Source: an uncultured Caldimonas sp.
GTDB taxonomy: Bacteria; Pseudomonadota; Gammaproteobacteria; Burkholderiales; Burkholderiaceae
NCBI RefSeq assembly: GCF_946480305.1
Contig: NZ_CAMLJQ010000036.1
Location: 1-46,608 of the forward strand
DNA length: 46,608 nucleotides
Direction: 5' to 3'
Both the position numbers and the translations under genes were made by a program. Positions 25,832 to 33,865 of the stretch are shown piece after piece. Every line of letters begins with the position of its first letter. Position 1 is the stretch's first letter. Under the pieces are notes generated by a model, which ran no database searches, had not been told where the DNA came from, and worked only from the letters and a program-made list of their open reading frames with translations.

Positions 25832-26842
25832 ATGAACATCATCATCCTGGACGACTATCAGGACGCCGTGCGCAAGCTCAAGTGCGCCGCGAAGCTCGAA
25901 CCGTACAACGCGAAAGTCTTCACCAACACGGTCAAGGGCATCGGCCAGCTCTCGGTGAGACTGCGCGATGCCGACGTGCTCGTGCTGATCCGCGAGCGCA
26001 CGCAGTTTCCCCGGCAGTTGCTCGAGAAGCTGCCCAAGCTGAAGCTCATCGCCCAGACCGGGCGCGTCGGCCCGCACGTCGACGTCGACACCTGCACCCG
26101 CATGGGCATCGCGGTGGCCGAAGGCGTGGGCTCGCCGGTCGCACCGGCCGAACTGACCTGGGCACTCATCATGGCAGCGATGCGCCGGCTGCCGCAGTAC
26201 ATCGGCAACCTGAAGCACGGCGCGTGGCAGCAGTCCGGTCTGAAATCCGCCTCGATGCCGCCCAACTTCGGGCTCGGCATGGTGCTGCGCGGCAAGACGC
26301 TCGGCATCTGGGGCTACGGCAAGATCGGCCAGATCCTCGCCGGATACGGACGCGCCTTCGGCATGAACGTGCTGGTGTGGGGCAGCGAGTCCTCGCGCGC
26401 CAAGGCCCAGGCCGACGGGTATGGCGCGGCCTTCACCCGCGAGGCGCTGTTCGAGGCCAGCGACGTGCTCAGCGTGCACCTGCGTCTGGTGGACGCCACG
26501 CGCGGCATCGTCAAGTTCGACGACCTGCTGCGCATGAAACCCAACGCACTGTTCGTCAACACTTCCCGTGCGGAGCTGGTCGAGGAGAACGCGCTGGTCA
26601 GCGCGCTGAACCGGGGCCGCCCCGGCATGGCAGCGGTCGACGTGTTCGAAAGCGAACCCATCCTCCAGGGCCACCCGCTGCTGCGCCTCGAAAACGCAGT
26701 GTGCACGCCGCACATCGGCTATGTCGAGCAGGACAGCTACGAGCTGTACTTCGACGCTGCATTCGACAACGTCATCAATTTCATCAACGGCACGCCAAGC
26801 AACATCGTCAACCCCGATGCGCTGAAGGTGATCCGGGGCTGA
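25832..26842 (+). CDS. D-2-hydroxyacid dehydrogenase family protein
   Basis: A 336-residue NAD(P)-dependent dehydrogenase of the phosphoglycerate/formate dehydrogenase superfamily. The Rossmann motif GIWGYGKIGQILAGYGRAFGM (GxGxxG) is near residue 155. The substrate-binding region LIAQTGRVGPHVDVDTC and the catalytic Arg (NTSRAELVEENAL), acidic residue (DVFESEPI) and His (CTPHIGYVEQDSYELYF) are in the usual order. No ACT domain is present, so it is not a typical serine-pathway SerA. The MFS exporter gene starts eight bases downstream, suggesting co-expression and possibly a shared substrate. The precise 2-oxo acid is unknown. Confidence 0.9.
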   Translation: MNIIILDDYQDAVRKLKCAAKLEPYNAKVFTNTVKGIGQLSVRLRDADVLVLIRERTQFPRQLLEKLPKLKLIAQTGRVGPHVDVDTCTRMGIAVAEGVGSPVAPAELTWALIMAAMRRLPQYIGNLKHGAWQQSGLKSASMPPNFGLGMVLRGKTLGIWGYGKIGQILAGYGRAFGMNVLVWGSESSRAKAQADGYGAAFTREALFEASDVLSVHLRLVDATRGIVKFDDLLRMKPNALFVNTSRAELVEENALVSALNRGRPGMAAVDVFESEPILQGHPLLRLENAVCTPHIGYVEQDSYELYFDAAFDNVINFINGTPSNIVNPDALKVIRG

Positions 26843-26850
26843 GCCGAGCG

Positions 26851-28035
26851 ATGACGGCCGCCGCCACCGACTGGGCTGCCGCCCTGCCGTCGACCCGGCG
26901 CGCGCTGCTGTTCGGGAATTTCGTCATCGGCAGCGGCGTGATGGTGGTCAGCGGCACGCTCAATGACCTGGCGCAGTCGCTGCAGGTGTCGGTCGCGCTG
27001 GCCGGGCAACTGGTCGCCATCGGGGCCGCGGTCATCTGCTTCGGAGCGCCGCTGCTCGGCGGCCTGCTCACCAGCTGGGACCGCCGGCGGCTGCTGACGC
27101 TGACCATGCTCTGGTACGGGATGGGCCATGCCGCCTGTGCGCTGCTGCCAGACTATGCCAGCCTCTGGCCCGTGCGCGCGCTGACCGTGCTGGCGGCCGC
27201 CGTGTTCACGCCCCAAGCCGCGGCGGCGATCGGACACATGGCCCCGCCCGAGCAGCGCGGGCGCAGCATCACCTTCGTGTTCCTCGGCTGGTCGGTCGCC
27301 TCGGTGGCTGGCATGCCGGTCTCCGCGTGGGTGGGCGAGACCTGGGGCTGGCGCTGGGCCATGGTCGGGGTGGCGGTGCTGTCGCTCGGCGCCGCCGTCG
27401 CGGTGCACTCCTCGCTGCCCCGTGGCGTGCGGCCGCCCGGCATGAGCCTGCGCGCGTGGCGCGGCGTGTTCGGCAACCGCTGGCTGATGACGATGATCGG
27501 CGTGACCGCATTGCAAGGTGCCGGGCAGTTCACGGTGTTCGCGTACTTTGCGCCCTACCTGCGGCAGGTGCTGCACGCGAGCCCGGCGCAGATCAGCATG
27601 GTGTTTGCCTGGTTCGGCGCCTGGGGCCTGCTGGGCAATGTGCTGCTGTCGCGCTCGATCGATCGGGTGGGCCCATCGCGCGCGGTGGCCGTGCTGCTCG
27701 TGTTCATCACGGTCAGCATGCTGCTGTTTCCGTTCGCCTCCACGCCCTGGATGCTGGCTGCCGTGCTGGTTCCATGGGGGCTGGGCTGCTTCGCCTGCAA
27801 CTCGGCGCAGCAGGCCCGGCTTGGCCTTGCAGCGCCGCTGCTGGCGCCCGCACTGATGGCGCTCAACACATCGGCGATCTACCTCGGCCAGGCCATCGGA
27901 GCCGCAGGCGGCGGCTGGATCACGCTGCACGGAGGCTATGCACCGCTGAGCTGGGTCGGCCTTGGGTGGATGGCGCTGGCGATGCTCGCGAGCCACTGGG
28001 TGGCACGTCGCCAGCCGACGCAGCCTTTGTCGTGA
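26851..28035 (+). CDS. Major facilitator superfamily transporter (drug/sugar efflux type)
   Basis: A 394-residue, 12-helix transporter. The first helix is RALLFGNFVIGSGVMVVSGTLNDLAQSL. The loop 2-3 motif appears as GGLLTSWDRRRLLTLTML, a variant of GxLxDRxGRR, and helix 5 has the exporter-type glycine/proline-rich motif VFLGWSVASVAGMPVSAWVGETWGWRWAM. This is characteristic of the AraJ/Cml drug-proton antiporter group. It starts eight bases after the dehydrogenase gene and is likely in the same operon. Export of a small molecule is predicted, but the cargo is unknown. The 3' neighbour chrA1 is 55 bases away. Confidence 0.88.
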   Translation: MTAAATDWAAALPSTRRALLFGNFVIGSGVMVVSGTLNDLAQSLQVSVALAGQLVAIGAAVICFGAPLLGGLLTSWDRRRLLTLTMLWYGMGHAACALLPDYASLWPVRALTVLAAAVFTPQAAAAIGHMAPPEQRGRSITFVFLGWSVASVAGMPVSAWVGETWGWRWAMVGVAVLSLGAAVAVHSSLPRGVRPPGMSLRAWRGVFGNRWLMTMIGVTALQGAGQFTVFAYFAPYLRQVLHASPAQISMVFAWFGAWGLLGNVLLSRSIDRVGPSRAVAVLLVFITVSMLLFPFASTPWMLAAVLVPWGLGCFACNSAQQARLGLAAPLLAPALMALNTSAIYLGQAIGAAGGGWITLHGGYAPLSWVGLGWMALAMLASHWVARRQPTQPLS

Positions 28036-28090
28036 GCAGAGTTCGCACGGGCGAGCGGATTGAAAGGAAGGCCGCCGCTACACTCGCTCG

Positions 28091-28669
28091 ATGGCCGATT
28101 CATCCGATGACTTGCCGCTGCCCCGCCCGGCGTCGCTGACGCAACTCTTCATCGCGTTCACGCTGCTGGCACTGCAGGGCTTCGGTGGCGTGCTGCCCAT
28201 TGCGCAGCGCGAACTGGTGGACCGTCGGCGCTGGCTCAGCAAGCAGGATTTCGTCGACATGCTTTCGCTCGGACAGGTGCTGCCGGGGCCGAACGTCGTG
28301 AACCTCTCGCTGATGGTCGGCGACCGGTTCTTCGGCTGGAAAGGGGCCGCCGTGGCACTGGCTGGCATGCTGCTCGTGCCGCTCGTGATCGTGCTCGGCC
28401 TTGCGATCGTCTACGTGCAGTCGGCCGAGCATCCGCTGGTGGGCAACGCATTGCGCGGCATGGGAGCGGTTGCGGCCGGCCTGGTGATAGCCACCGCACT
28501 GAAACTGCTCGGCTCTCTCGAGCACTCGCCGCTCGGCCGGTGGCCGGCGGGCCTGCTCGTGCTGGCCACTCTCAGCGCAATCGCCGGGTTGCGCTGGCCG
28601 CTGCTGTGGACACTCGCAGGACTCGGTCCGCTCGCGGTCACCCTGGCATGGTGGAGGCTGAGGCGATGA
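28091..28669 (+). CDS. Chromate transporter family protein, N-half subunit (ChrA-type, short chain)
   Basis: A 192-residue membrane protein containing one chromate-transport (CHR) domain: LTQLFIAFTLLALQGFGGVLPIAQRELVDRRRWLSKQDFVDMLSLGQVLPGPNVVNLSLMVG. This includes the conserved GFGG and the GQxxPGP segments. Hydrophobic helices continue to the end. Together with the next gene it forms a split two-gene ChrA of the short-chain pair type; full-length ChrA has both domains in one chain of about 400 residues. The next gene starts inside its stop (ATGA). The pair may export chromate or import/export other oxyanions such as sulfate; no chrB regulator is seen. Confidence 0.9.
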   Translation: MADSSDDLPLPRPASLTQLFIAFTLLALQGFGGVLPIAQRELVDRRRWLSKQDFVDMLSLGQVLPGPNVVNLSLMVGDRFFGWKGAAVALAGMLLVPLVIVLGLAIVYVQSAEHPLVGNALRGMGAVAAGLVIATALKLLGSLEHSPLGRWPAGLLVLATLSAIAGLRWPLLWTLAGLGPLAVTLAWWRLRR

Positions 28670-29202
28670 ATGCGCTGCCCTTCCTCGACCTGCTGGCGCT
28701 GTTCGGTCATTTCCTCGTGCTGTCGCTGCTCGCAGTCGGTGGCGCAATCACGACCGCGCCCGACATGCATCGCTATGTGGTGCTTGAACGCGGCTGGATC
28801 ACCGATGCCCAGTTCACGTCGTCGATCGCACTCGCACAGGCGGCGCCGGGGCCCAACATCCTGTTCGTGGCCGTGGTCGGCTGGAACGTCGCAGGCTGGG
28901 CGGGCGCGGCCGCCACGATGCTCGGCATCCTGCTGCCGTCGACGGCGCTCGCGATGTTCGTGACCCGCTGGCGGCAAAGCCGTCAGGAAACGCTCGGCGT
29001 GCGCGCTTTCAGCGCCGGCATGGCCCCGATCACGATGGGACTGCTGCTGGCCACCGGCTGGATACTTTCCGAGCCTACCCGCCATCAGTGGGGTGGCATC
29101 GGCCTGACGGCCCTGACGGTGCTTGCCATGTGGCGTACCAGGCTGAGCCCGATGTGGATGGTCGCGGTCGGCGCGGTGGTCGGCATGCTGGGGTGGGCCT
29201 AG
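28666..29202 (+). CDS. Chromate transporter family protein, C-half subunit (ChrA-type, short chain)
   Basis: A 178-residue partner of the preceding gene, with its own CHR domain: LALFGHFLVLSLLAVGGAITTAPDMHRYVVLERGWITDAQFTSSIALAQAAPGPNILFVAVVGW. The motif pair VGG and QAAPGPN corresponds to that in the first subunit. It overlaps the first gene by four bases. The stop codon TAG at 29200-29202 is formed by the left end of the palindromic element described at 29200-29388, so the native C-terminus may have been altered by insertion. The protein ends soon after the last membrane helix (MWMVAVGAVVGMLGWA), which is not obviously truncated. Confidence 0.9.
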   Translation: MNALPFLDLLALFGHFLVLSLLAVGGAITTAPDMHRYVVLERGWITDAQFTSSIALAQAAPGPNILFVAVVGWNVAGWAGAAATMLGILLPSTALAMFVTRWRQSRQETLGVRAFSAGMAPITMGLLLATGWILSEPTRHQWGGIGLTALTVLAMWRTRLSPMWMVAVGAVVGMLGWA

Positions 29203-29388
29203 TGTGCTGTCCCGCAAATTCGTGGAAGAAGTTCAGGCAAGAAACATCTGCACGCGTCGTTGCAGTGCTCGCCGGGTGACCCCACCCGGCCGCGCGCTGC
29301 GCCTGGCCTGCAGCCGTTTTCGCCAGAACTTCGCAATGCACTGCCTGCGCTCGACATTTGTTCCGTGAACTTGCGGGACAGCACACTA
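29200..29388. mobile_element. MITE-like palindromic element with TA-flanked terminal inverted repeats
   Basis: Both ends carry the same inverted sequence: the left end reads TAGTGTGCTGTCCCGCAA from 29200, and the right end reads its complement up to 29388. The match can be followed over about 26 bases (29196-29221 against 29367-29392) with a single mismatch, counting GGCC just outside the TA. Subterminal inverted copies GAAGTTCAGGC (29228-29238) and GCCAGAACTTC (29322-29332) and a central perfect stem GCCGGGTG/CACCCGGC (29271-29290) make nearly the whole 187 bases one long imperfect hairpin. It encodes no protein. TA at both edges suggests an IS630/Tc1-type non-autonomous element, although no transposase is present in the window. 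Confidence 0.82.
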
Positions 29389-29838
29389 GGCCAGCGCGGC
29401 GTCCACAACGCTGGCCAACGGCGCCAGTCGCGGCGACGAGGCATCGCCATCTTCTCGATCCGGCCAGCTCGCGTGTTCGGCCAGTCGGACCTCGGTGCGA
29501 CCGTTGTTCCACGAGACGATGGTCAACGCGAGCGGGGCGTCGATCGAATTGCCCGCCTCATCCACCACGACTGGTGTCACCCCTTCGTCGACACCGAGCA
29601 CCAATGCATAGGACCGGGCAGCGGCCTCGGCTTCCGGCGCCGAGACGCGCGCGAAGATGGTGTAGCCATGCCCATGGGCGGCCCGTTCGATCTTGCGCAG
29701 GGTTTCGTCGGCGTCATACCGGCTCTGGCGCACGGTCACCATGCGCTCGGCCGCCGGCCGCACCAGCTCGCCGCCCACGGCGGCCAGCACCACAGCCAGA
29801 CAGCCGGTCATCCAGATGCGCAATCGTCGGGTCATCAT
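29386..29838 (-). CDS. DUF302-like exported protein
   Basis: A 150-residue protein with an N-terminal hydrophobic segment (LRIWMTGCLAVVLAAVGGEL), either a signal peptide or an anchor. The mature part has the DUF302 pattern: YDADETLRKIERAAHGHGYTIFARVSAPEAEAAARSYALVLGV, then a strand DEAGNSIDAPLALTIVSWNNGRTEVRL equivalent to the ALDLPLRVLVW..G segment of that family. The C-terminus (SSPRLAPLASVVDAALA) fits the terminal helix. The start at 29838 has an AGGAG ribosome site. Its stop codon TAG (29388-29386) lies in the right inverted repeat of the palindromic element, mirror-image to chrA2. Function of DUF302 proteins is unknown. Confidence 0.72.
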   Translation of the reverse strand: MMTRRLRIWMTGCLAVVLAAVGGELVRPAAERMVTVRQSRYDADETLRKIERAAHGHGYTIFARVSAPEAEAAARSYALVLGVDEGVTPVVVDEAGNSIDAPLALTIVSWNNGRTEVRLAEHASWPDREDGDASSPRLAPLASVVDAALA

Positions 29839-29930
29839 GTCGCTCCTACATTCGTCGCCACCGCCTGTAGAGCAGATCCACGCGGCAAGGTTCGGCCACC
29901 TTGCTGTAAAGCTGTGTTTCGGTGCCGGCG

Positions 29931-30272
29931 CTATCGAGGGCTCTCGTAAAAGACGTAGCTGGTGGCGTAGTCGCTGATCTCGAAGTACACCCGCCGCTCG
30001 CCGTCGTCGACCGCGCCGTTCAGGTTCTCGTCGAGCACCCCGTAGCCGAAGCGGTAAGAGCGCGGCACGCCATCGGTCGTCCCCATGGCGGTGCTCATCT
30101 TGTCGATCTTCAGAAAGCGCTTGACGAGCTTGTCGCCGGCGTAGATCTCCAGGATGCCGTTGGTGCCGGTCCAGTTCTGGATGTCACGGCGCCACTGGTT
30201 CTGCTGTTCCTGCGTACAGCCACCCAGCACCATCAGGGCGGCCAATCCGATCGCTGTCGAGACTCGGCTCAT
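29931..30272 (-). CDS. Small predicted lipoprotein
   Basis: A 113-residue protein with a lipoprotein signal peptide (MSRVSTAIGLAALMVLGGC; lipidated cysteine at 19). The mature part reads TQEQQNQWRRDIQNWTGTNGILEIYAGDKLVKRFLKIDK, then a beta-rich C-terminus ending YFEISDYATSYVFYESPR. A DENLNGAVDDGERRVYFE stretch is acidic and could bind a divalent metal. It has a GGAG ribosome site and begins 14 bases after the upp stop, so it is probably the last gene of the upp operon. I do not recognise a family; conservation next to upp would support a real role. Confidence 0.75.
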   Translation of the reverse strand: MSRVSTAIGLAALMVLGGCTQEQQNQWRRDIQNWTGTNGILEIYAGDKLVKRFLKIDKMSTAMGTTDGVPRSYRFGYGVLDENLNGAVDDGERRVYFEISDYATSYVFYESPR

Positions 30273-30285
30273 GAGCTGCTCCCCG

Positions 30286-30918
30286 CTATTCGTGCTTGGT
30301 CCCGAAGATCTTGTCGCCGGCGTCGCCGAGGCCCGGAATGATGTAGCCCTGTTCATTGAGATGGCTGTCGACCGCCGCCGTCCAGCAGCGCACGTCGGGG
30401 TGGGCGGCGTCGAGTGCCTTCACGCCCTCGGGTGCCGCCACCAGCACCAGGGCCCGGATGTCCCGGCACCCCTTGCGCTTGAGCAAGTCGACCGTCGCGA
30501 TCATCGACCCGGCGGTGGCGAGCATCGGATCGATGATCAGCGCCGTGCGCGCACCGAGGTCGCCGACGAAGTTTTCGAAGTAGTGCTCGGGCTGCAGCGT
30601 GTCGTGGTTGCGAGACAAGCCCACCACGCTGATCTTGGCGTTGGGAATCATGTCCAGCACGCCGTCCAGCATGCCCAACCCGGCCCGCAGGATGGGCACC
30701 ACGGTGACCTTCTTGCCGCGGATCTGGTCCACCTCGGCCGCGCCGCTCCAGCATTCGATGGTGGTTTTCTCGAGCGGGAAGTCGGCCGTTGCCTCGTACG
30801 CCAGCAGGCGCGCGACTTCGGCGGTGAGTTCCCGGAACTTCTTGGTGGAGATCTCGGCTTCTCGCATGAGGCCGACCTTGTGCTTGACGAGCGGGTGCTT
30901 GACTTCGATGACGGGCAT
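30286..30918 (-). CDS. upp: Uracil phosphoribosyltransferase
   Basis: A 210-residue pyrimidine-salvage enzyme converting uracil and PRPP to UMP. It begins [44 protein letters not shown]. The PRPP-binding loop is [28 protein letters not shown], and the uracil-binding C-terminus is [17 protein letters not shown]. All are textbook Upp features and the length is standard. A GTP-allosteric region is not distinguishable by eye. It follows the sirtuin gene by 66 bases on the same strand and precedes the lipoprotein gene by 14 bases. Confidence 0.97.
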   Translation of the reverse strand: MPVIEVKHPLVKHKVGLMREAEISTKKFRELTAEVARLLAYEATADFPLEKTTIECWSGAAEVDQIRGKKVTVVPILRAGLGMLDGVLDMIPNAKISVVGLSRNHDTLQPEHYFENFVGDLGARTALIIDPMLATAGSMIATVDLLKRKGCRDIRALVLVAAPEGVKALDAAHPDVRCWTAAVDSHLNEQGYIIPGLGDAGDKIFGTKHE

Positions 30919-30984
30919 GGATTCACCTCGGCGAGGCGTGGCAGTGCAACGGGTCGAGTGTAGGGGCTGGCGCCCCGGGTTCGG

Positions 30985-31734
30985 TCAAGCCAACAGGGTG
31001 GGCAGCAGCTCGGCCGCCGTGCCGCGCAACAGCGCGTGCGCCACGCCGTCGATCTCGCTGGGCCCGGGATTCAGGATCGCGACCTTCGCTCCTGCCCGCC
31101 GCGCCTCGGCCGGCAGCCCCGCAGCGGGGTAGACCGCCCCGGACGTGCCCACGACCAGCATCATGTCGCACTCGGCAGCGGCCTTCTGCGCGGCGTCGAT
31201 CGCGTGAAACGGCAATGCCTCGCCGAACCACACTACGCCGGGGCGCAGCAGATTGCCGCACTCGCCGCAGCGCGGCGGACGGCCCGGCTGCGCGCGTTGC
31301 GGGTCGCACGCCGGTTCGCCCCTTGCACGGCGCGGGCACTCATCGAGCCAGCGCTCTTCGAAGATGGCACCGTGCAGGCAGATCACGCGCTCGCTGCCCG
31401 CTCGCTGATGGAGGTCGTCGACGTTCTGCGTGACCAGGGTCAGGCGGCCGGGATGCGCTGCGTCCCATTGCGCAATCGCGTGATGCCCGGCGTTCGGCTG
31501 CGCCCGGCTCACCCCTTCCCGGCGTGACGCGTACCAGTCCCACACCAACTGGGGATCGGCGCGGAAGCCTTCTTCGGTCGCGAGCTGTTGGGGATCATGC
31601 CGGGCCCAGTGCCCGGTCAACGCGTCGCGAAAGGTCGGCACGCCGCTTTCGGCAGACATGCCCGCTCCAGTGAGGATGCACAGGCGCCGCGCCTGCACGA
31701 TCCACTCGCGAACGGTGGCGGGCGATGCGTTCAT
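30985..31734 (-). CDS. Sir2-family NAD-dependent protein deacylase (sirtuin)
   Basis: A 249-residue sirtuin. The NAD-binding motifs are LTGAGMSAESGVPTFRD and TLVTQNVDDLHQRAGS. The catalytic histidine is in ICLHGAIFEERWLDECP. The zinc site is formed by the cysteine in DECP, the cysteine in GEPACDP and the pair CGEC, with a longer insertion than usual between the pairs. NAD-loop motifs VVWFGEALP and LVVGTSGAVYPAAGLP follow. The Tyr/Arg pair typical of class III desuccinylases may be represented by the WYASRR segment near residue 70. It removes acyl groups from protein lysines; the targets cannot be inferred. The rlmB gene ends four bases upstream, so they share a transcript. Confidence 0.93.
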   Translation of the reverse strand: MNASPATVREWIVQARRLCILTGAGMSAESGVPTFRDALTGHWARHDPQQLATEEGFRADPQLVWDWYASRREGVSRAQPNAGHHAIAQWDAAHPGRLTLVTQNVDDLHQRAGSERVICLHGAIFEERWLDECPRRARGEPACDPQRAQPGRPPRCGECGNLLRPGVVWFGEALPFHAIDAAQKAAAECDMMLVVGTSGAVYPAAGLPAEARRAGAKVAILNPGPSEIDGVAHALLRGTAAELLPTLLA

Positions 31735-31738
31735 CTGC

Positions 31739-32476
31739 TCAGGTGCGTTGCCGCAAGGCTTCGTACAGACACACGCCGCTGGCGACCGAGACGTTCAGGC
31801 TCTCGACCGCACCACGCATCGGCAGGCTCACGAGCTCGTCGCAGGTCTTGCGCGTGAGTTGCCGCATGCCCGCGCCTTCCGCGCCCAGCACCAAGGCCAC
31901 CGGGCCTTTCAGGTCCACCTCGTACAGCGTTTTCTCGGCGTCGTCCGAGGTGCCGATCACCCAGATGTTGCGCTCCTTCAGTTCATTGAGCGTGCGCGCC
32001 AGGTTGGTGACCATGAAGTAAGGCACCGTCTCCGCCGCGCCGCTGGCCACCTTCGCCACCGTGGCGTTGATGCCCACCGCGTGGTCCTTGGGCGCCACCA
32101 CGGCGTGCGCTCCGGCGCCGTCGGCCACGCGCAGGCAAGCGCCCAGGTTGTGCGGATCGGTCACGCCGTCCAACACAAGCAACAGAGGCGGCTCGTTGAG
32201 GCCGTCGAGCAGGTCGTCGAGCGATCGCGCTTGCGCGACCGGCTCCACCTTCGCCACCACCCCCTGGTGGCGATGCGTGCCGCACATCTTTTGCAGGCGC
32301 TCGTCGTCGCTATCGATCAAACGCGCGCCGGCTTCCTGTGCGCGTGCGACGAATTGCCGCATGCGCTGGTCGCGGCGGGTGGCATCGACGTAGATTTCGT
32401 GGATGGATTGCGGCGCCGTCTTCAGGCGCACCGTGACGGCATGGAAGCCGAACAGGATCTTGGCAGCGGTGGTCAT
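31739..32476 (-). CDS. rlmB: 23S rRNA (guanosine(2251)-2'-O)-methyltransferase RlmB
   Basis: A 245-residue SpoU/TrmH-family (SPOUT) methyltransferase. The N-terminal substrate-binding domain is KILFGFHAVTVRLKTAPQSIHEIYVDATRRDQRM, with HQGVVAKVEP linking to the catalytic domain. The catalytic domain has motif 1 LVLDGVTDPHNLGACLRVADGAGAHAVV, motif 2 VALVLGAEGAGMRQLTRKTCDELVSLPM and motif 3 ESLNVSVASGVCLYEALRQR, forming the knotted SAM site. Length and motif order match RlmB rather than TrmH or RlmH. Its stop overlaps by four bases the stop side of the ABC ATPase gene, i.e. the genes are co-directional with an ATGA junction. Confidence 0.95.
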   Translation of the reverse strand: MTTAAKILFGFHAVTVRLKTAPQSIHEIYVDATRRDQRMRQFVARAQEAGARLIDSDDERLQKMCGTHRHQGVVAKVEPVAQARSLDDLLDGLNEPPLLLVLDGVTDPHNLGACLRVADGAGAHAVVAPKDHAVGINATVAKVASGAAETVPYFMVTNLARTLNELKERNIWVIGTSDDAEKTLYEVDLKGPVALVLGAEGAGMRQLTRKTCDELVSLPMRGAVESLNVSVASGVCLYEALRQRT

Positions 32477-33159
32477 GCCGCGATGGTAGCCGGCGCCACC
32501 TGACCCGCCTCGATGCGGATCTGCCGGTCGCAGCGTTGGGCAATGGCACGGTCATGCGTGACCAGCACCAGCGTCGTGCCGCGCTCGCGATTCAGATCGA
32601 ACATCAGCTCCATGACCTTTTCGCCGGTGGCGAAGTCCAGGCTGCCGGTCGGCTCGTCGGCCAGCAGCACGGCGGGCTGCACGACGAAGGCGCGTGCCAG
32701 TGCCACCCGCTGCTGCTCCCCGCCCGAAAGCACCTTGGGGTAGTGGTTCAGCCGCGCTCCCAGGCCCACGCGCTGCAGCATCTCGGTGGCCGCACGGCGC
32801 GCATCGCTGCGACCCTGCAACTCCAGCGGCAGCATCACGTTCTCGAGCGCGGTGAGGTTGCCCATCAGCTGAAAGCTCTGGAACACGAAGCCCACCTTTT
32901 CAGCCCGCAGCGCGGCGCGGGCATCCTCGTCGATCGCGAAAAGATCGTGTCCCGCCAGGCGAACGGTGCCGGTGGTGGGCGTGTCCAGGCCGGCAATGAT
33001 GCTCAGCAAGGTCGACTTGCCCGAGCCCGACGCGCCGACGATGGCCACCGATTCCCTCGGCTGCAGGGTGAAATCGATATCGTGGAGAATCGTCAGCACC
33101 CCTGTGGAATCGCGCACCTGCTTGGTGACGTGTTCGACTGCAATGATCGGTTGGCTCAT
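32473..33159 (-). CDS. ybbA: ABC transporter ATP-binding protein, YbbA/LolD type
   Basis: A 228-residue ATPase of the MacB/LolD group. Walker A GASGSGKST, Q-loop FVFQSFQLMGNLTALENVMLPLEL, signature LSGGEQQRVALARAF, Walker B AVLLADEPTGSLD and the H-loop THD are all intact. The divergent tesA gene next to it points to the ybbA-tesA arrangement found in many proteobacteria, where ybbA is linked to a large permease gene ybbP. No permease gene is adjacent here, so its partner must lie elsewhere or be absent. The ATG at 33159 is preceded by GAGAGGACATC, a good ribosome site. It shares its first bases with the tesA start on the other strand. Confidence 0.9.
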   Translation of the reverse strand: MSQPIIAVEHVTKQVRDSTGVLTILHDIDFTLQPRESVAIVGASGSGKSTLLSIIAGLDTPTTGTVRLAGHDLFAIDEDARAALRAEKVGFVFQSFQLMGNLTALENVMLPLELQGRSDARRAATEMLQRVGLGARLNHYPKVLSGGEQQRVALARAFVVQPAVLLADEPTGSLDFATGEKVMELMFDLNRERGTTLVLVTHDRAIAQRCDRQIRIEAGQVAPATIAA

Positions 33160-33808
33160 GATGTCCTCTCGGCAACGTCGCGACTTTATCCTGCTTGCCG
33201 TTGCGCTCGCCGCAATGAGCCCTCTCGGCGCGCGCAACGCCGCGCCGCCCAAGATCCTCGTGGTCGGTGACAGCCTGTCGGCCGAATACGGCATCAGGCG
33301 CGGCAGCGGCTGGGTGGCGCTGCTGGAACAGAAACTCGCCCAGGAAAAGCTGGGCGCCGCCGTGGTCAATGCCAGCATCAGCGGCGACACGACATCCGGC
33401 GGCCGCTCCCGACTGCCCGCATTGCTGAAGCGCCACCAGCCCACGCACGTGGTGATCGAGCTGGGCGGCAACGACGCCTTGCGTGGCCTGCCGCTGAAGA
33501 TGACGCAGGACAACCTCACCCGCATGGTCAGCGACGCCCAGGCCTCCGGCGCGAAGGTGCTGATCGTCGGCATGCAGATGCCGCCCAATTACGGGCGCGC
33601 CTATGCGGAAGACTTCAACGCGCTGTTCCCCCGCGTGGCGCAGGCAAAGAAGGCGCAGCTGGTTCCCTTTCTGTTGAAGGGGGTGGCCGACGTACCGCAG
33701 GCCGCCCAGCTCTTCCAGCCCGATCGCATCCACCCCAACGAGCAGGCGCAGGCCACGATGTTGAACAACGTGTGGCCCGTGCTGCGCGCCATGCTCGACG
33801 CACGCTGA
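33158..33808 (+). CDS. tesA: SGNH-family arylesterase / multifunctional acyl-CoA thioesterase I (TesA)
   Basis: A 216-residue exported GDSL hydrolase. The signal peptide (MMSSRQRRDFILLAVALAAMSPLGARNA) precedes block I ILVVGDSLSAEYGI with the nucleophile Ser, block II NASISGDTTSGG, block III VVIELGGNDALRG and block V DRIHPNEQAQ with catalytic Asp/His. It cleaves acyl thioesters and esters in the periplasm. Two ATGs in tandem (33158, 33161) are possible; the first overlaps the ybbA ATG on the other strand by two bases. No strong ribosome site is seen, and its promoter would have to lie within ybbA. A hairpin terminator is 14 bases after the stop codon. Confidence 0.93.
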   Translation: MMSSRQRRDFILLAVALAAMSPLGARNAAPPKILVVGDSLSAEYGIRRGSGWVALLEQKLAQEKLGAAVVNASISGDTTSGGRSRLPALLKRHQPTHVVIELGGNDALRGLPLKMTQDNLTRMVSDAQASGAKVLIVGMQMPPNYGRAYAEDFNALFPRVAQAKKAQLVPFLLKGVADVPQAAQLFQPDRIHPNEQAQATMLNNVWPVLRAMLDAR

Positions 33809-33821
33809 AGGCGCAATGAAA

Positions 33822-33843
33822 GAGGCCGCCCGAAGGCGGCCTC
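33822..33843. terminator. Bidirectional terminator between tesA and phaB
   Basis: A perfect 9-bp stem GAGGCCGCC/GGCGGCCTC (33822-33830, 33835-33843) with a 4-base loop that reads TTCG on the minus strand. On the minus strand it is followed by TTTCATT, so it best serves the phaCAB operon; on the plus strand only GTTCG follows. The genes are convergent around it. Confidence 0.8.
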
Positions 33844-33865
33844 GTTCGCGCGGGGTGGTCCCGCG

